The position numbers and the translations under genes are program-made. The notes under the pieces are model-generated. The model had not been told where the DNA came from and did no database searches. It saw only the letters and a list, made by a program, of their open reading frames with translations. Below are positions 35,209 through 45,043 of a stretch of DNA of 64,000 nucleotides, in pieces (the stretch's first letter is position 1; the number at the start of each line of letters is the position of its first letter). The stretch comes from Kiloniella litopenaei (lineage in GTDB: Bacteria; Pseudomonadota; Alphaproteobacteria; Kiloniellales; Kiloniellaceae): NCBI RefSeq assembly GCF_000982415.1, contig NZ_LANI01000030.1:1-64000 (forward strand), in the 5' to 3' direction.

Positions 35209-36357
35209 ATGAACAACATATCATCCGGGACAGGTCTGTCAGCCGCTGAACATCTCAGATCTGCGAAACGTATTGTCATCAAGATCGGCTCCGCACTGCT
35301 GGTTGATGATGAAACGGGAAAACCACGTCTGGACTGGCTCAATGCCCTGACGGATGATGTGGCGAACCTTCGCGCTCGCGGTGCAGAGGTTATGCTGGTT
35401 TCATCCGGTGCTATTGCAGTTGGAAGAAACCATCTGGGATTGACCAAACAGAACCTGCGGCTCGAAGAAAAACAGGCTTCTGCCGCAACCGGACAAATCC
35501 TACTGGCCCATGCCTATCAGGAAGCACTGGCACGACACGACATAACCGTTTCTCAGGTTCTCTTGACCCTTGGGGATACAGAAGAGCGTCGTCGCCATCT
35601 CAACGCCAGAAACACTCTGACCACCCTGTTGCGATTGGGCACGGTTCCAATCATCAATGAAAACGATACCGTCGCAACCAGCGAAATTCGTTTTGGGGAT
35701 AACGACCGCCTCGCCGCACGGGTGGGTGCCATGGTCAATGCGGACCTCTTGGTCCTGCTATCCGATATTGATGGCCTTTATACCGCAGACCCCAAACGGG
35801 ACAAAAATGCTGAATTTTTGCCTGTGGTCAGCGAAATCACACCTGAAATTGACGCCATGGCGGGTGAAGCCCTTCCCGGCTACAGTTCCGGTGGTATGAT
35901 CACCAAGATATCTGCTGCCAAAATTTCTGTTGGTGCGGGGTGCAGCATGATTATTGCCAACGGCCATAAGCTCAACCCTTTGCAAAACATCATAGAGGGG
36001 AACAGAGCCACGGTTTTTGAAGCCTCTGTCGAGCCCAAAACAGCCCGCAAACGCTACATCGCGGGTAGCCTGAAACCCTTGGGCACCGTAACACTTGATG
36101 CCGGCGCTCTCAAAGCCTTGCAAAATGGAAAATCCCTTCTTCCGGCCGGGGTGACTGCTATCGACGGCAAATTCCAACGTGGTGATGCCGTTCTGGTAAA
36201 GTCCCCGGATGGGCGCGAAGTTGCCCGTGGGCTTGTCGCCTATTCCAATGGGGATGCCAGAAAGATTATTGGCCTGCAGTCATCAGAGATCGAAGCCAAA
36301 TTAGGATATCTGGGACGGGAAGAACTGATTCACAGGGACGATCTTGTTCTCAATTAA
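35209..36357 (+). CDS. proB: Glutamate 5-kinase with PUA domain
   Basis: Catalyses the first step of proline synthesis, phosphorylating glutamate. The 382-residue protein has an amino-acid kinase domain ([44 protein letters not shown]) and a C-terminal PUA domain (about 285-370) as in E. coli. It starts 15 bases after obgE, so it belongs to the same transcript, and proA follows. Confidence 0.97.
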   Translation: MNNISSGTGLSAAEHLRSAKRIVIKIGSALLVDDETGKPRLDWLNALTDDVANLRARGAEVMLVSSGAIAVGRNHLGLTKQNLRLEEKQASAATGQILLAHAYQEALARHDITVSQVLLTLGDTEERRRHLNARNTLTTLLRLGTVPIINENDTVATSEIRFGDNDRLAARVGAMVNADLLVLLSDIDGLYTADPKRDKNAEFLPVVSEITPEIDAMAGEALPGYSSGGMITKISAAKISVGAGCSMIIANGHKLNPLQNIIEGNRATVFEASVEPKTARKRYIAGSLKPLGTVTLDAGALKALQNGKSLLPAGVTAIDGKFQRGDAVLVKSPDGREVARGLVAYSNGDARKIIGLQSSEIEAKLGYLGREELIHRDDLVLN

Positions 36358-36439
36358 AAAAGTACAATATAATCAAATCTCTAGTTGAGATATAACCAAA
36401 GCAGCAGAGAAAGCTGCACTTAAACAGGAATATAAGGAT

Positions 36440-37699
36440 ATGAGCGAACTGAAAGCGCAAATGGATCAGCTGGGACAAGCTGCAAAAGCTGCTGCACAGG
36501 ATCTGGCTCTGGCCCCGGCAGATGCAAAGAACAATGCATTGCTTGCCGCTGCCAAAGCCATTCGCGCTCAACTCCCGACAATCCTTGAAGCCAATAAAAA
36601 AGACATGATTGCTGCCGAAGCCAAAGGCATCAGCAGCGCAATGCTCGACCGCCTTGCTTTGGACAATGACCGTGTCGAAGCCATGGCCGCAGGCCTTGAA
36701 GCTATTGCCGCTTTCCCCGATCCAATCGGGAAATCCCTCAAAAGCTGGGATCAACCCAACGGTCTTAAGTTTGAGCAAGTTTCTGTGCCCTTGGGCGTGA
36801 TCGGTATCATCTATGAAAGCCGTCCAAATGTAACCGCAGATGCGGGGGCTCTGTGTCTGAAGGCCGGAAATGCATCTATCCTGCGTGGTGGTTCAGAAAG
36901 CTTTCATTCATCAGGAGCCATTTTGGACTGTCTGCAAACTGGCCTGGAAGAGGCTGGCCTGCCTGTGGCTGCAATCCAACGTGTACCTACAACAGATCGT
37001 GCCGCCGTGGGTCACTTGCTGACCATGAACGACTATGTTGACCTGATCATTCCACGGGGGGGGCGTGGTCTTATTGAGCGTATTCAAACAGAAAGCCGCG
37101 TACCGGTTCTCGCTCACCTGGATGGCCTTTGTCATACCTATCTGCATGAAGCAGCTGACCCTCAGATGGCTCTTGAAGTTGTGCTGAACGCCAAAATGCG
37201 CCGCACAGGCATTTGTGGTGCAACAGAAACACTTCTGGTGGATGCCAACTATGCAGACGAAAGCTTGAAACCAATTCTGAACGCCCTTATAGAAAAGGGG
37301 TGCGAAATCAGGGGTGATGCCGAAATCCAGAAACTGGATAGCCGGATAAAAGAAGCCACCACAGCAGATTGGGATACAGAATATCTGGATGCTATTCTTT
37401 CCGTTAAAAGAGTAGCCGGTTTGAAAGACGCGATTGCCCATATCAACCGCCATGGTTCTCATCATACCGAAGCTATCATTACGTCAGATGACAAGGCCGC
37501 AGCCACATTCCAACAGGAAATTGATGCAGGTATCGTGATCCATAATGCCTCGACCCAATTTGCCGATGGCGGACAGTTTGGCATGGGGGCCGAGATTGGT
37601 ATTTCCACAGGAAAACTGCACGCCCGCGGCCCCGTCGGGGCCGACCAGTTGACAAGTTACAAATATCTTGTCCGTGGCACAGGCCATGCCAGACCCTAG
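36440..37699 (+). CDS. proA: Gamma-glutamyl phosphate reductase
   Basis: Second step of proline synthesis: NADPH-dependent reduction of glutamyl phosphate to glutamate semialdehyde. The 419-residue protein is of usual length and shows YESRPNVTADAGALCLKAGN, IIPRGGRGLIE, the catalytic Cys in RTGICGATE and HNASTQFADGGQFGMGAE. AAGGA lies before the ATG. It follows proB by 82 bases and precedes nadD by 24. Confidence 0.97.
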   Translation: MSELKAQMDQLGQAAKAAAQDLALAPADAKNNALLAAAKAIRAQLPTILEANKKDMIAAEAKGISSAMLDRLALDNDRVEAMAAGLEAIAAFPDPIGKSLKSWDQPNGLKFEQVSVPLGVIGIIYESRPNVTADAGALCLKAGNASILRGGSESFHSSGAILDCLQTGLEEAGLPVAAIQRVPTTDRAAVGHLLTMNDYVDLIIPRGGRGLIERIQTESRVPVLAHLDGLCHTYLHEAADPQMALEVVLNAKMRRTGICGATETLLVDANYADESLKPILNALIEKGCEIRGDAEIQKLDSRIKEATTADWDTEYLDAILSVKRVAGLKDAIAHINRHGSHHTEAIITSDDKAAATFQQEIDAGIVIHNASTQFADGGQFGMGAEIGISTGKLHARGPVGADQLTSYKYLVRGTGHARP

Positions 37700-37723
37700 T
37701 CGCAAAGTAGTACATAAAACGAC

Positions 37724-38389
37724 ATGCTAAGCCAAAAGCCACCCAGCCTGACCTTTACCAAGGTGCTTTGCCCGCAAAGTATCGCAGACAGTCTGGGTGG
37801 CCGACTTCCCCCGAAAGGAAGTAAAGTCGGCCTGCTGGGCGGGTCGTTCAACCCGGCACACAAGGCACATTGCCAGATCTCCAAAGAAGCTCTTGTTCAC
37901 TTGGGTCTCGATGAAGTTTGGTGGTTAGTCTCGCCACAAAACCCCCTAAAAGACACCAAAGGCATGGCGCCATTGGCTGAGCGAGTCAATAGTGCCCTGT
38001 CGATCCCCAAGCACCCAAAAGTGCGAGTCACCACTATCGAAAGTCAGGTTAGATCGGTTTATACCGCTGATACCCTCTCTCGTTTAAAACAGATCTTTCC
38101 TTGGGTAGATTTCACCTGGCTTATGGGCGCGGATAATTTAAGCCAGATTCCCCTTTGGCGCGACTGGCAAGATATTTTCAACACCGTAAAAGTTGCCGTT
38201 TTTGCCCGCCCAGGGTATTCGCTACAGGCAGCCAATTCAAAAGCAGCACGGCGCTTTAGAAATGTCAGAGTTTCGGAAAAACTGGCACGAAGCCTCTCTA
38301 CACGCGTCGCCCCGGCATGGACAATTATTCATGGTCAACAGCTTGATATTTCATCAACGGCCATCAGAAATGGAAAACGCAAAGATTAA
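37724..38389 (+). CDS. nadD: Nicotinate-nucleotide adenylyltransferase
   Basis: Transfers AMP to nicotinate mononucleotide in NAD synthesis. The 221-residue protein has a 35-residue N-terminal extension, then the core start VGLLGGSFNPAHKAH (nucleotidyltransferase HxxH), the WWLVSPQNPLK loop and the C-terminal ISSTAIRNGK. It lies 24 bases after proA. The order proA-nadD-rsfS-rlmH is common in alphaproteobacteria. Confidence 0.95.
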   Translation: MLSQKPPSLTFTKVLCPQSIADSLGGRLPPKGSKVGLLGGSFNPAHKAHCQISKEALVHLGLDEVWWLVSPQNPLKDTKGMAPLAERVNSALSIPKHPKVRVTTIESQVRSVYTADTLSRLKQIFPWVDFTWLMGADNLSQIPLWRDWQDIFNTVKVAVFARPGYSLQAANSKAARRFRNVRVSEKLARSLSTRVAPAWTIIHGQQLDISSTAIRNGKRKD

Positions 38390-38569
38390 AGAACAGAAGA
38401 GATAGCGGTTCTAGAGAATAAAATCACAAAGAAACAACGATTTTATCTCTTTAATGTAACGATGTTCATTAACATATAGAGTCGCGCACCTTTACTGTGC
38501 TAAGCTGACACTGTAAGACCCTTTGTTCTGTATAGCGATAAGTACGGAACGTGTTAGTAACTATCTGTA

Positions 38570-39028
38570 GTGGGAAGTCGTGACCTCACGAGCAGATTAT
38601 TTTTACGGAGACCGATCATACCACGAGAATCAACGGCCCCAGAGGCTAATATACAGGATACCACGGGAAATAACCGTGACCTGCTTGAACTAGTTCGTAA
38701 CTCTCTTGAGGATGACAAAGCTGAAGACATTGTCGTCATCGAACTTGCCGGAAAATCTAGCATTGCTGACTACATGGTAATTGCCAGCGGTAATTCAAAC
38801 CGACAGGTTTCAGCCATGTCCGATCACCTTCTTCGCGGCCTTAAAAACGCTGGCATGAAAAGCATCATTGCCGAAGGAAAAGATCGTGGTGATTGGGTGT
38901 TGGTGGATGCCGGGGATGTTGTTGTTCATCTTTTCAGACCCGAAGTCCGAGCTTTTTATAACTTGGAAAAAATGTGGGGTTTGGAGCTGCCTGAATCAGC
39001 ACAACCTTTTGCATCGCAAGACGCCTGA
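38570..39028 (+). CDS. rsfS: Ribosomal silencing factor RsfS, start codon uncertain
   Basis: RsfS binds L14 and blocks subunit joining when nutrients are short. The conserved domain (about residues 38-145) has DLLELVRNSLEDDKAEDIV, IADYMVIASGNSNRQV, GDWVLVDAGDVVVHLF and the final FYNLEKMW. The only canonical start codon in frame before the domain is a GTG at 38570 without a ribosome site. ACGGAG at 38605-38610 lies instead 7 bases before an in-frame ATA (38618) and 4 bases before ATC (38615). The true start is therefore probably a non-canonical codon. It lies between nadD and rlmH, its usual place. Confidence 0.93.
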   Translation: MGSRDLTSRLFLRRPIIPRESTAPEANIQDTTGNNRDLLELVRNSLEDDKAEDIVVIELAGKSSIADYMVIASGNSNRQVSAMSDHLLRGLKNAGMKSIIAEGKDRGDWVLVDAGDVVVHLFRPEVRAFYNLEKMWGLELPESAQPFASQDA

Positions 39029-39079
39029 TATCAGGCGACATGCCATAAACCAGAAGTAGGTCCATAACTGGAAACGGCA

Positions 39080-39553
39080 ATGCGGATAACATTAATTGCA
39101 GTCGGAAAGGCCAAGGCCAGTCCGGCCAAGGATCTTTTTGAACTTTACTGTAATCGCCTGCGAGGCAATCGGCTCAACTGGAGCCTTGAACTCAAGGAAG
39201 TAGAGGAAAAGAAGAACCTGCCTGCTGCACAGTTGAAAGAACGTGAAGGCGAACTGCTCCTCGCCGCCGCGCCCAAAGGCGCCAGAATCGTGACCTTGGA
39301 TGAAAAAGGGAAAGACCTTTCCAGTCCGCAATTCTCAAAACTTCTGGAGAAATGGCAAGACAGCGGTGACCAGGATATCGCCTTTCTCATTGGCGGGGCA
39401 GACGGTCTTTCAGATGTTGTAAAGGCCCGATCACAACAAAGCCTCTGTTTCGGACGATTGACATGGCCACATATGCTTGTGCGGGGCCTTTTTGCAGAAC
39501 AGGTATATCGTGCATCCTGTATCTTAAGCGGCCACCCTTACCACCGGGAATAA
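39080..39553 (+). CDS. rlmH: 23S rRNA pseudouridine1915 N3-methyltransferase RlmH
   Basis: A 157-residue SPOUT-class methyltransferase that modifies pseudouridine 1915 in helix 69. It has the short N-terminal strand MRITLIAVGKAK and the knot motifs LDEKGKDLSS, FLIGGADG and the C-terminal GHPYHRE, which are diagnostic. Length matches the family. It starts 51 bases after rsfS and is the last gene of the obg-to-rlmH run. Confidence 0.96.
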   Translation: MRITLIAVGKAKASPAKDLFELYCNRLRGNRLNWSLELKEVEEKKNLPAAQLKEREGELLLAAAPKGARIVTLDEKGKDLSSPQFSKLLEKWQDSGDQDIAFLIGGADGLSDVVKARSQQSLCFGRLTWPHMLVRGLFAEQVYRASCILSGHPYHRE

Positions 39554-39660
39554 TCATACGATCTCGCCCAAGATCAACTTGCCAATAATCAGACCTAATA
39601 CTTTATTTACACTGTTTGGATAATCTAGTGCTGTGACAGTCCTGAAGAAAGGAACCTGCA

Positions 39661-40566
39661 GTGCGTTTAACAGCATCACCCGGCTTATTCTTTCAGATAT
39701 GTGCAACAATCATCGTCATTGCTTTCCAGACAACTGCTCTTTCTTTCACAGCCCGTTCCGAAACTGTCATTAACATTCGCCCTGCTCAAGGGGCAGGGGA
39801 TGTTGCCCACAGCTATTTCTCTGAACTTATTACCACAATTTTAAACAGAACATCCGCAAAGTATGGTTTGGCCAAACTCCATGTAACTTCGGAAAACCTC
39901 ACACAGCAAAGATCTCTTAAGCTATTGGAAGAAGGCCGAAGAATTGATTTGGACTGGGCTGGTACCAATCTGGGCAGAGAACAAGCGCTTCATCCGGTAC
40001 GGATCCCCTTAAATATGGGGCTTCTTGGCTATAGATTACTTGTTATTCGTCAAGACCGTGTGAGAGAATTCGATCAAATCCGCACCCCGGCTCAACTTAA
40101 AACCTTGATCGCTTGTCAAGGACAACACTGGCCCGACAGCGATATTCTTGAAGATAACGGGTACACCGTAAATAGAACAATCCGATTTGAATTAATGTGG
40201 AAAATGATAGAGGTAGGTCGATGCGATTATTTTCCTCGCGCCATTAGCGAAGGATACGGTGAAGTTAATTTTTTTGGCAAAGATACCTACGCTGCATATG
40301 ACAAAATTTTAATCGGATATCGGTTTCCAATGTATTTCTTTGTCAACAAAAGCAATCAAACACTTGCCGCGCGTATAGAAGAAGGCCTAGAGGCCATGTT
40401 AGAAGACAATAGCTTGCTACAATTTATGAAACGACACCCAGCAACCAAATCAGCGTTTCCCCTAGGCCAGTATGCGAACAGTCGAATTTTCACGGCTGAA
40501 AATAAATATATCAGCGAAGAAACACGCAACCTCCCAGAAAAATACTGGCTAAAAGTTATCCCATAA
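39661..40566 (+). CDS. Periplasmic solute-binding-like protein of unknown ligand
   Basis: A 301-residue protein with an N-terminal signal peptide (hydrophobic stretch about 8-27, likely cut after TARSE) and a shape resembling family 3 substrate-binding proteins: two lobes with LDWAGTNLGREQA, NMGLLGYRLLVIRQD and CDYFPRAISEGYGEV. I do not recognise a specific family. The GTG start follows AAGGAA. No transporter gene lies beside it, and it sits alone between two housekeeping clusters, so it may be a sensor-type or orphan binding protein rather than part of an ABC importer. Confidence 0.75.
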   Translation: MRLTASPGLFFQICATIIVIAFQTTALSFTARSETVINIRPAQGAGDVAHSYFSELITTILNRTSAKYGLAKLHVTSENLTQQRSLKLLEEGRRIDLDWAGTNLGREQALHPVRIPLNMGLLGYRLLVIRQDRVREFDQIRTPAQLKTLIACQGQHWPDSDILEDNGYTVNRTIRFELMWKMIEVGRCDYFPRAISEGYGEVNFFGKDTYAAYDKILIGYRFPMYFFVNKSNQTLAARIEEGLEAMLEDNSLLQFMKRHPATKSAFPLGQYANSRIFTAENKYISEETRNLPEKYWLKVIP

Positions 40567-40775
40567 AAGAAGCTAAACACTCCCTTTTCCCAACCACCAT
40601 CCACTTTCATTCTAATCATGGTCATATTTTTTTGCATGGATTGAAACAAGGTCGTGAAATTGTCTAAAAAGACAGTTACATTAGCTGAAAATATAACAGC
40701 CGACCAAGAAACCCGACGCGACAGACTTCACCTTTACCAAATAACGTCCTGCCTATTAGAAAGAGTTACCAACCT

Positions 40776-42320
40776 ATGTCGCCAGCACTACAAAAACCAA
40801 AGCCCGTCGTTCTTTGCATTCTTGATGGTTGGGGCTTTCGCAAAGAAGATGACTACAATGCAATTAATTTGGCAAAGACCCCTTTGATCGACAAGTTAAG
40901 CAAAGAAGTACCTTTGGGGTACTTGGCAACCTGTGGACTGGATGTTGGCCTGCCCACAGGACAGATGGGTAACTCAGAAGTTGGCCACATGAATATCGGT
41001 GCCGGGCGTGTTGTAATGCAGTCACTCCCCAGGATTGACAACGCAATTCAGGATGGAAGCTTTGCCCAAAATCCAGCCTTGCTGGAAACAATTGCAAAGT
41101 TAAAAGCAACTGGTGGAACCGCGCATATTCTGGGTGTCATTTCAAATGGTGGTGTGCATGGGCATCAAGACCAGACATCCTATCTGGTCAATACCCTCAG
41201 AACCGCGGGTATCCCTGTGATCGTTCACGCCATCTTAGACGGTCGGGATACAGCCCCCCAATCCGCTGCGGAATTCCTGACCGCTTTCAGAGCAACAACC
41301 CCAGAAGTTCAAATCGGGACTGTGCTGGGACGTTATTATGCAATGGATCGCGACAATAGATGGGAACGCGTTCAAAAAGCCTATGATGCCATTACCCTAG
41401 CCAAAGGTGAAACAGCTTCTTCCCCGGACGAAGCCGTTGCCAACAGCTATGCAAAAAAAGTGTGGGACGAATTTGTTCTGCCCTGTGTCATTGACGGATA
41501 TAAAGGCATGCAAGATGGCGATGCCCTGTTGATGACCAATTTCAGAGCCGATCGAGCACGACAGATACTTCATGCCTTTATAGATGACAACTTTTCCGGG
41601 TTCGAACGTCTGGCTCATCCAAAATGCTGCGCATACCTGGGCATGGTGGCCTATTCTGACGAACTGGCGACAAAAATGGGCGTTATGTTCGCCCCAAGAG
41701 ATTTAACCAAAACATTGGGCGAAATTGTTTCCAACGCCGGGTTACGCCAACTCCGTATCGCTGAAACAGAGAAATACCCCCATGTGACCTACTTCTTTAA
41801 CGGTGGTGTGGAAGATCCCTTGCCCGGTGAAGATCGCATTCTTGTGCCATCCCCAAAAGTCGCAACCTACGATCTTCAACCCGCCATGTCGGCACCAGAA
41901 GTGAATGAGAAGCTTTGTTCCGCAATAAAAAGCGGTAATTACGACATGCTGATCTGTAACTTCGCCAACTGCGATATGGTTGGCCACACAGGTGACCTTC
42001 AGGCTGCAATAAAAGCCGCTGAAACGGTTGATAGCTGCCTACAGGATATCTATCAGGCAACCTTGTCCATGGGCGGACGATTACTAATCACAGCGGATCA
42101 TGGTAATGCCGAAGAAATGCTTGACCCAATTACCGGGTTACCACACACAGCACATACTTTGAATCCTGTTCCCATTTTATTAGTAAATGGTCCCGATAAT
42201 GTTACCAAGATAGCAAATGGACGCCTTGCGGACATTGCCCCAACAATTCTGGATTTGTTAAATCTGGATCAGCCAGGTGATATGGATGGTCAATCGCTTA
42301 TCAGACGCGATGACGAGTGA
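40776..42320 (+). CDS. gpmI: 2,3-bisphosphoglycerate-independent phosphoglycerate mutase
   Basis: Interconverts 3- and 2-phosphoglycerate through a phosphoserine enzyme in glycolysis. The 514-residue length is typical. CILDGWGFR (first metal ligand), Ser67 in GNSEVGHMN (the phosphorylated serine), HGHQDQTSY, LDGRDTAP and TADHGNAEEM are all present. It heads the gpmI-envC-ctpA gene run characteristic of alphaproteobacteria. Confidence 0.97.
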   Translation: MSPALQKPKPVVLCILDGWGFRKEDDYNAINLAKTPLIDKLSKEVPLGYLATCGLDVGLPTGQMGNSEVGHMNIGAGRVVMQSLPRIDNAIQDGSFAQNPALLETIAKLKATGGTAHILGVISNGGVHGHQDQTSYLVNTLRTAGIPVIVHAILDGRDTAPQSAAEFLTAFRATTPEVQIGTVLGRYYAMDRDNRWERVQKAYDAITLAKGETASSPDEAVANSYAKKVWDEFVLPCVIDGYKGMQDGDALLMTNFRADRARQILHAFIDDNFSGFERLAHPKCCAYLGMVAYSDELATKMGVMFAPRDLTKTLGEIVSNAGLRQLRIAETEKYPHVTYFFNGGVEDPLPGEDRILVPSPKVATYDLQPAMSAPEVNEKLCSAIKSGNYDMLICNFANCDMVGHTGDLQAAIKAAETVDSCLQDIYQATLSMGGRLLITADHGNAEEMLDPITGLPHTAHTLNPVPILLVNGPDNVTKIANGRLADIAPTILDLLNLDQPGDMDGQSLIRRDDE

Positions 42321-42365
42321 ATACCTGAACGACCAGAGTAAACATAAATATTTTTGAGGTTACTG

Positions 42366-43712
42366 TTGCCAAACGCTTTACGCCCGTACCAACTATCTAC
42401 CCGACACAGCTTCTTGCGAAACTGTCTGTTGGTGGTAACTGTGGCGGGCTTAAGCTTTCTCATTACGGGCTTTGATATCGCGAAAGCCCAGGACGCTTCG
42501 CAACAACTTCTGACAATCGAAGAAAAGGCCGCTCAAGGCAAACAAGAGGCAAAGAGGCTTTCTGTTCAGGCACAAAAACTTAACAGTGAGGTAAAGAACT
42601 TACGGCAACAACTGATTGCATCTGCCAAAAAGGTACAGAACTACGAAAGTGATCTGACTGACATTGAAGAAACTTTAATCTCACTAAAAGAAGATGCTGA
42701 GCACAAAAAAATCCGGCTGACTGAGAACCGTGAAAAATTGGGGCATACACTATCTGCATTACAAAGGATCGCGTTATTACCCCCAGAAGCATTAGTCGCA
42801 GCACCCGGATCACCCATAGATACGGTTCGCAGTGCCATGCTTTTGAAGGTAGCTGTTCCAGAAATAGAAACGCGGGTAGAAGATCTTCGTCGCGATTTGG
42901 ATGAACTTGCTGAATTAAAAAGCCGAATCGAAGATGAACGCGCTTCGTTACTGGCTTCTCAAAAATACATTAAACAAGAACGCCAAGAGCTGAACGCTCT
43001 TATTAATAAAAAACAAGCTTTGCAATCAAAGGCTCAAGCCTCGCAGAAATCGGTTAGCGCCAGAGTAAAAAAACTCGCCCAGCAGGCGCGTAGCATGAAA
43101 GATCTGGTAAAAAAGCTGGAAGCAGAGCGCAAACGTCTGGCTTTAGCAGCCAAAAAGCCAAAACCAAAACCGCAAAAAATACCTGATCAACCCCCTACAG
43201 ATACAGCCGTTGAAGCCCCCCCTGCGCAAGTGCAACAGACTGCCAAGCTAACTGTCGTACCTGATCCCTCGCAAATCCGCGAGTTCCCTACGCGCCAAAA
43301 ACGGGTACTTTTATTTCCAGCTCGCGGAAGAGTGATTAGTAAATACGGCCAAAAAAGAGGCACAAATGAATCCTATGACAAAGGTCTGGTCATCGCCACA
43401 CGGCCTTCGGCACAGGTTATCGCCCCATTTGACGGGCGAATTGCCTATGCTGGCGAGTTCCGTGGCTATGGACGCATCTTAATCATTGAACATTCTGGAC
43501 GATATCATACACTATTGGCTGGAGTTGAAAGAATTGATGTAACTGAAGGACAATGGGTTTTGGCTGGTGAACCTGTCGCAAGGATGAGTGACAAGAAGTT
43601 GGAATACGCTGAAATCTACTTTGAGTTACGTCAAAGCGGACAACCCATCAATCCATCTCCGTGGATAGTAACAAACAATACGAATTCAAATCTCGATAAG
43701 GTGAACGGTTAA
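42366..43712 (+). CDS. EnvC-like murein hydrolase activator (degenerate M23)
   Basis: A periplasmic protein of about 448 residues: an N-terminal membrane or signal segment ending near DIAKAQD, two long coiled coils (about 35-255), a Lys/Pro-rich linker, and a C-terminal LytM domain (about 310-440). The LytM metal motifs are lost (the HxH position reads IYFELR), as in EnvC, which activates amidases rather than cutting peptidoglycan. TTG at 42366 has GAGGT 5 bases in front. A TTG at 42354 is also in frame but has none. The stop overlaps the ctpA start (TAATG). Confidence 0.92.
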   Translation: MPNALRPYQLSTRHSFLRNCLLVVTVAGLSFLITGFDIAKAQDASQQLLTIEEKAAQGKQEAKRLSVQAQKLNSEVKNLRQQLIASAKKVQNYESDLTDIEETLISLKEDAEHKKIRLTENREKLGHTLSALQRIALLPPEALVAAPGSPIDTVRSAMLLKVAVPEIETRVEDLRRDLDELAELKSRIEDERASLLASQKYIKQERQELNALINKKQALQSKAQASQKSVSARVKKLAQQARSMKDLVKKLEAERKRLALAAKKPKPKPQKIPDQPPTDTAVEAPPAQVQQTAKLTVVPDPSQIREFPTRQKRVLLFPARGRVISKYGQKRGTNESYDKGLVIATRPSAQVIAPFDGRIAYAGEFRGYGRILIIEHSGRYHTLLAGVERIDVTEGQWVLAGEPVARMSDKKLEYAEIYFELRQSGQPINPSPWIVTNNTNSNLDKVNG

Positions 43713-45007
43713 TGCTCAGTTTCAAAAAAGTGCTCTTAACAACAGCTTTTGCTATTGCACTACCATCCAGCCTGGTGGCGGACACGACTGCGGATACCCG
43801 GCTTGACACCTATCGTCAGCTTGAATTGTTTGCAGATGTTTTTGAACGCATAAAGGCCAACTATGTGGAAGAAGCCTCTGATAAAGAGCTTATTGAGTCT
43901 GCAATACACGGCATGTTGACCCGTTTGGATCCCCATTCCAGCTATCTGACACCAGAATCATTCAAGGACATGCGAGTTCAAACTCGTGGTGAATTTGGCG
44001 GCCTTGGTATCGAAGTCACCATGGAAAATGGCTTTGTGAAGGTTGTCTCTCCTATTGATGACACACCCGCAGCTCGCGCTGGCATCGAAGCAGGCGATTA
44101 CATCACCCATCTGGATGGCGAAGCGGTTCTGGGCCTAACCCTGCAAGAAGCGGTCGAAAGAATGCGGGGCAAGGTTGGTAGCGAGCTCAAAATCACGATT
44201 AGCCGCGAAGGCGTTGAATCTTTTGATGTCACGCTGGAACGCGACGTCATCAAAGTTAGATCTGTCCGTCATCGGGTAGAAGACAACATCGGCTATGTCC
44301 GCGTTTCTTCCTTTAACGAACAAACAACACCAGGTCTGGAAAAATCAATCAAGGCGATCCAGGACGAACTGGGCGATAAGATGGTTGGCTTGGTATTGGA
44401 CCTACGCTTAAACCCCGGCGGACTACTCACAGAAGCAATTTCTGTCTCGGACGCTTTTCTTGAACAAGGTGAGATTGTATCAACCCGCGGTCGGGATAAC
44501 AGTAATGCGCAACGATTTAACGCAAAATCCGGCGACCTGATCGATGGAAAACCATTGGTTGTTCTGATCAATGGCGGGTCTGCCTCTGCATCAGAAATCG
44601 TCGCCGGTGCCCTTCAGGATCATCGACGTGCAATCATTATGGGGACACAGTCCTTTGGTAAGGGGTCTGTTCAAACCATTATGCCGTTACCCGGCAATGG
44701 GGCAATGCGCCTGACGACAAGCCGTTATTACACCCCGTCTGGCCGGTCTATTCAAGCCGAAGGAATTGCACCAGATATCATTGTTGAACAGGCCAAGGTT
44801 GAAACCCTGGACACCAAAGGACAGCGACGCGAAGCAGATCTGAGAGGGGCCTTGGAAAACAAGGGGGGAACAAACGGTGATGGCGATGCTGATAGCGAAG
44901 GCAAAGCTGATGAGGTCGCCAAGCCACAAGATTACCAGCTTGACCGAGCTCTAGATCTTATTCAGGGGATTGCGCTCTACAACACAAGTAACGGAGCGAG
45001 CAATTAA
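43712..45007 (+). CDS. ctpA: C-terminal processing peptidase CtpA (S41)
   Basis: A 431-residue periplasmic serine protease. It has a signal peptide (LTTAFAIALPSSLVA), a PDZ domain (about 85-165; GEFGGLGIEVTMENG) and the S41 catalytic domain with Ser in NGGSASASEIVAG and Lys in TQSFGKGSVQT. CtpA enzymes trim or degrade cell-envelope proteins, including peptidoglycan hydrolases, which fits its coupling to an EnvC-like gene. The C-terminus carries a Gly/Asp-rich low-complexity insert before the end. Confidence 0.96.
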   Translation: MLSFKKVLLTTAFAIALPSSLVADTTADTRLDTYRQLELFADVFERIKANYVEEASDKELIESAIHGMLTRLDPHSSYLTPESFKDMRVQTRGEFGGLGIEVTMENGFVKVVSPIDDTPAARAGIEAGDYITHLDGEAVLGLTLQEAVERMRGKVGSELKITISREGVESFDVTLERDVIKVRSVRHRVEDNIGYVRVSSFNEQTTPGLEKSIKAIQDELGDKMVGLVLDLRLNPGGLLTEAISVSDAFLEQGEIVSTRGRDNSNAQRFNAKSGDLIDGKPLVVLINGGSASASEIVAGALQDHRRAIIMGTQSFGKGSVQTIMPLPGNGAMRLTTSRYYTPSGRSIQAEGIAPDIIVEQAKVETLDTKGQRREADLRGALENKGGTNGDGDADSEGKADEVAKPQDYQLDRALDLIQGIALYNTSNGASN

Positions 45008-45043
45008 CCCCCTAATGAGCAGATAACTTCAGTTGGACCAACC

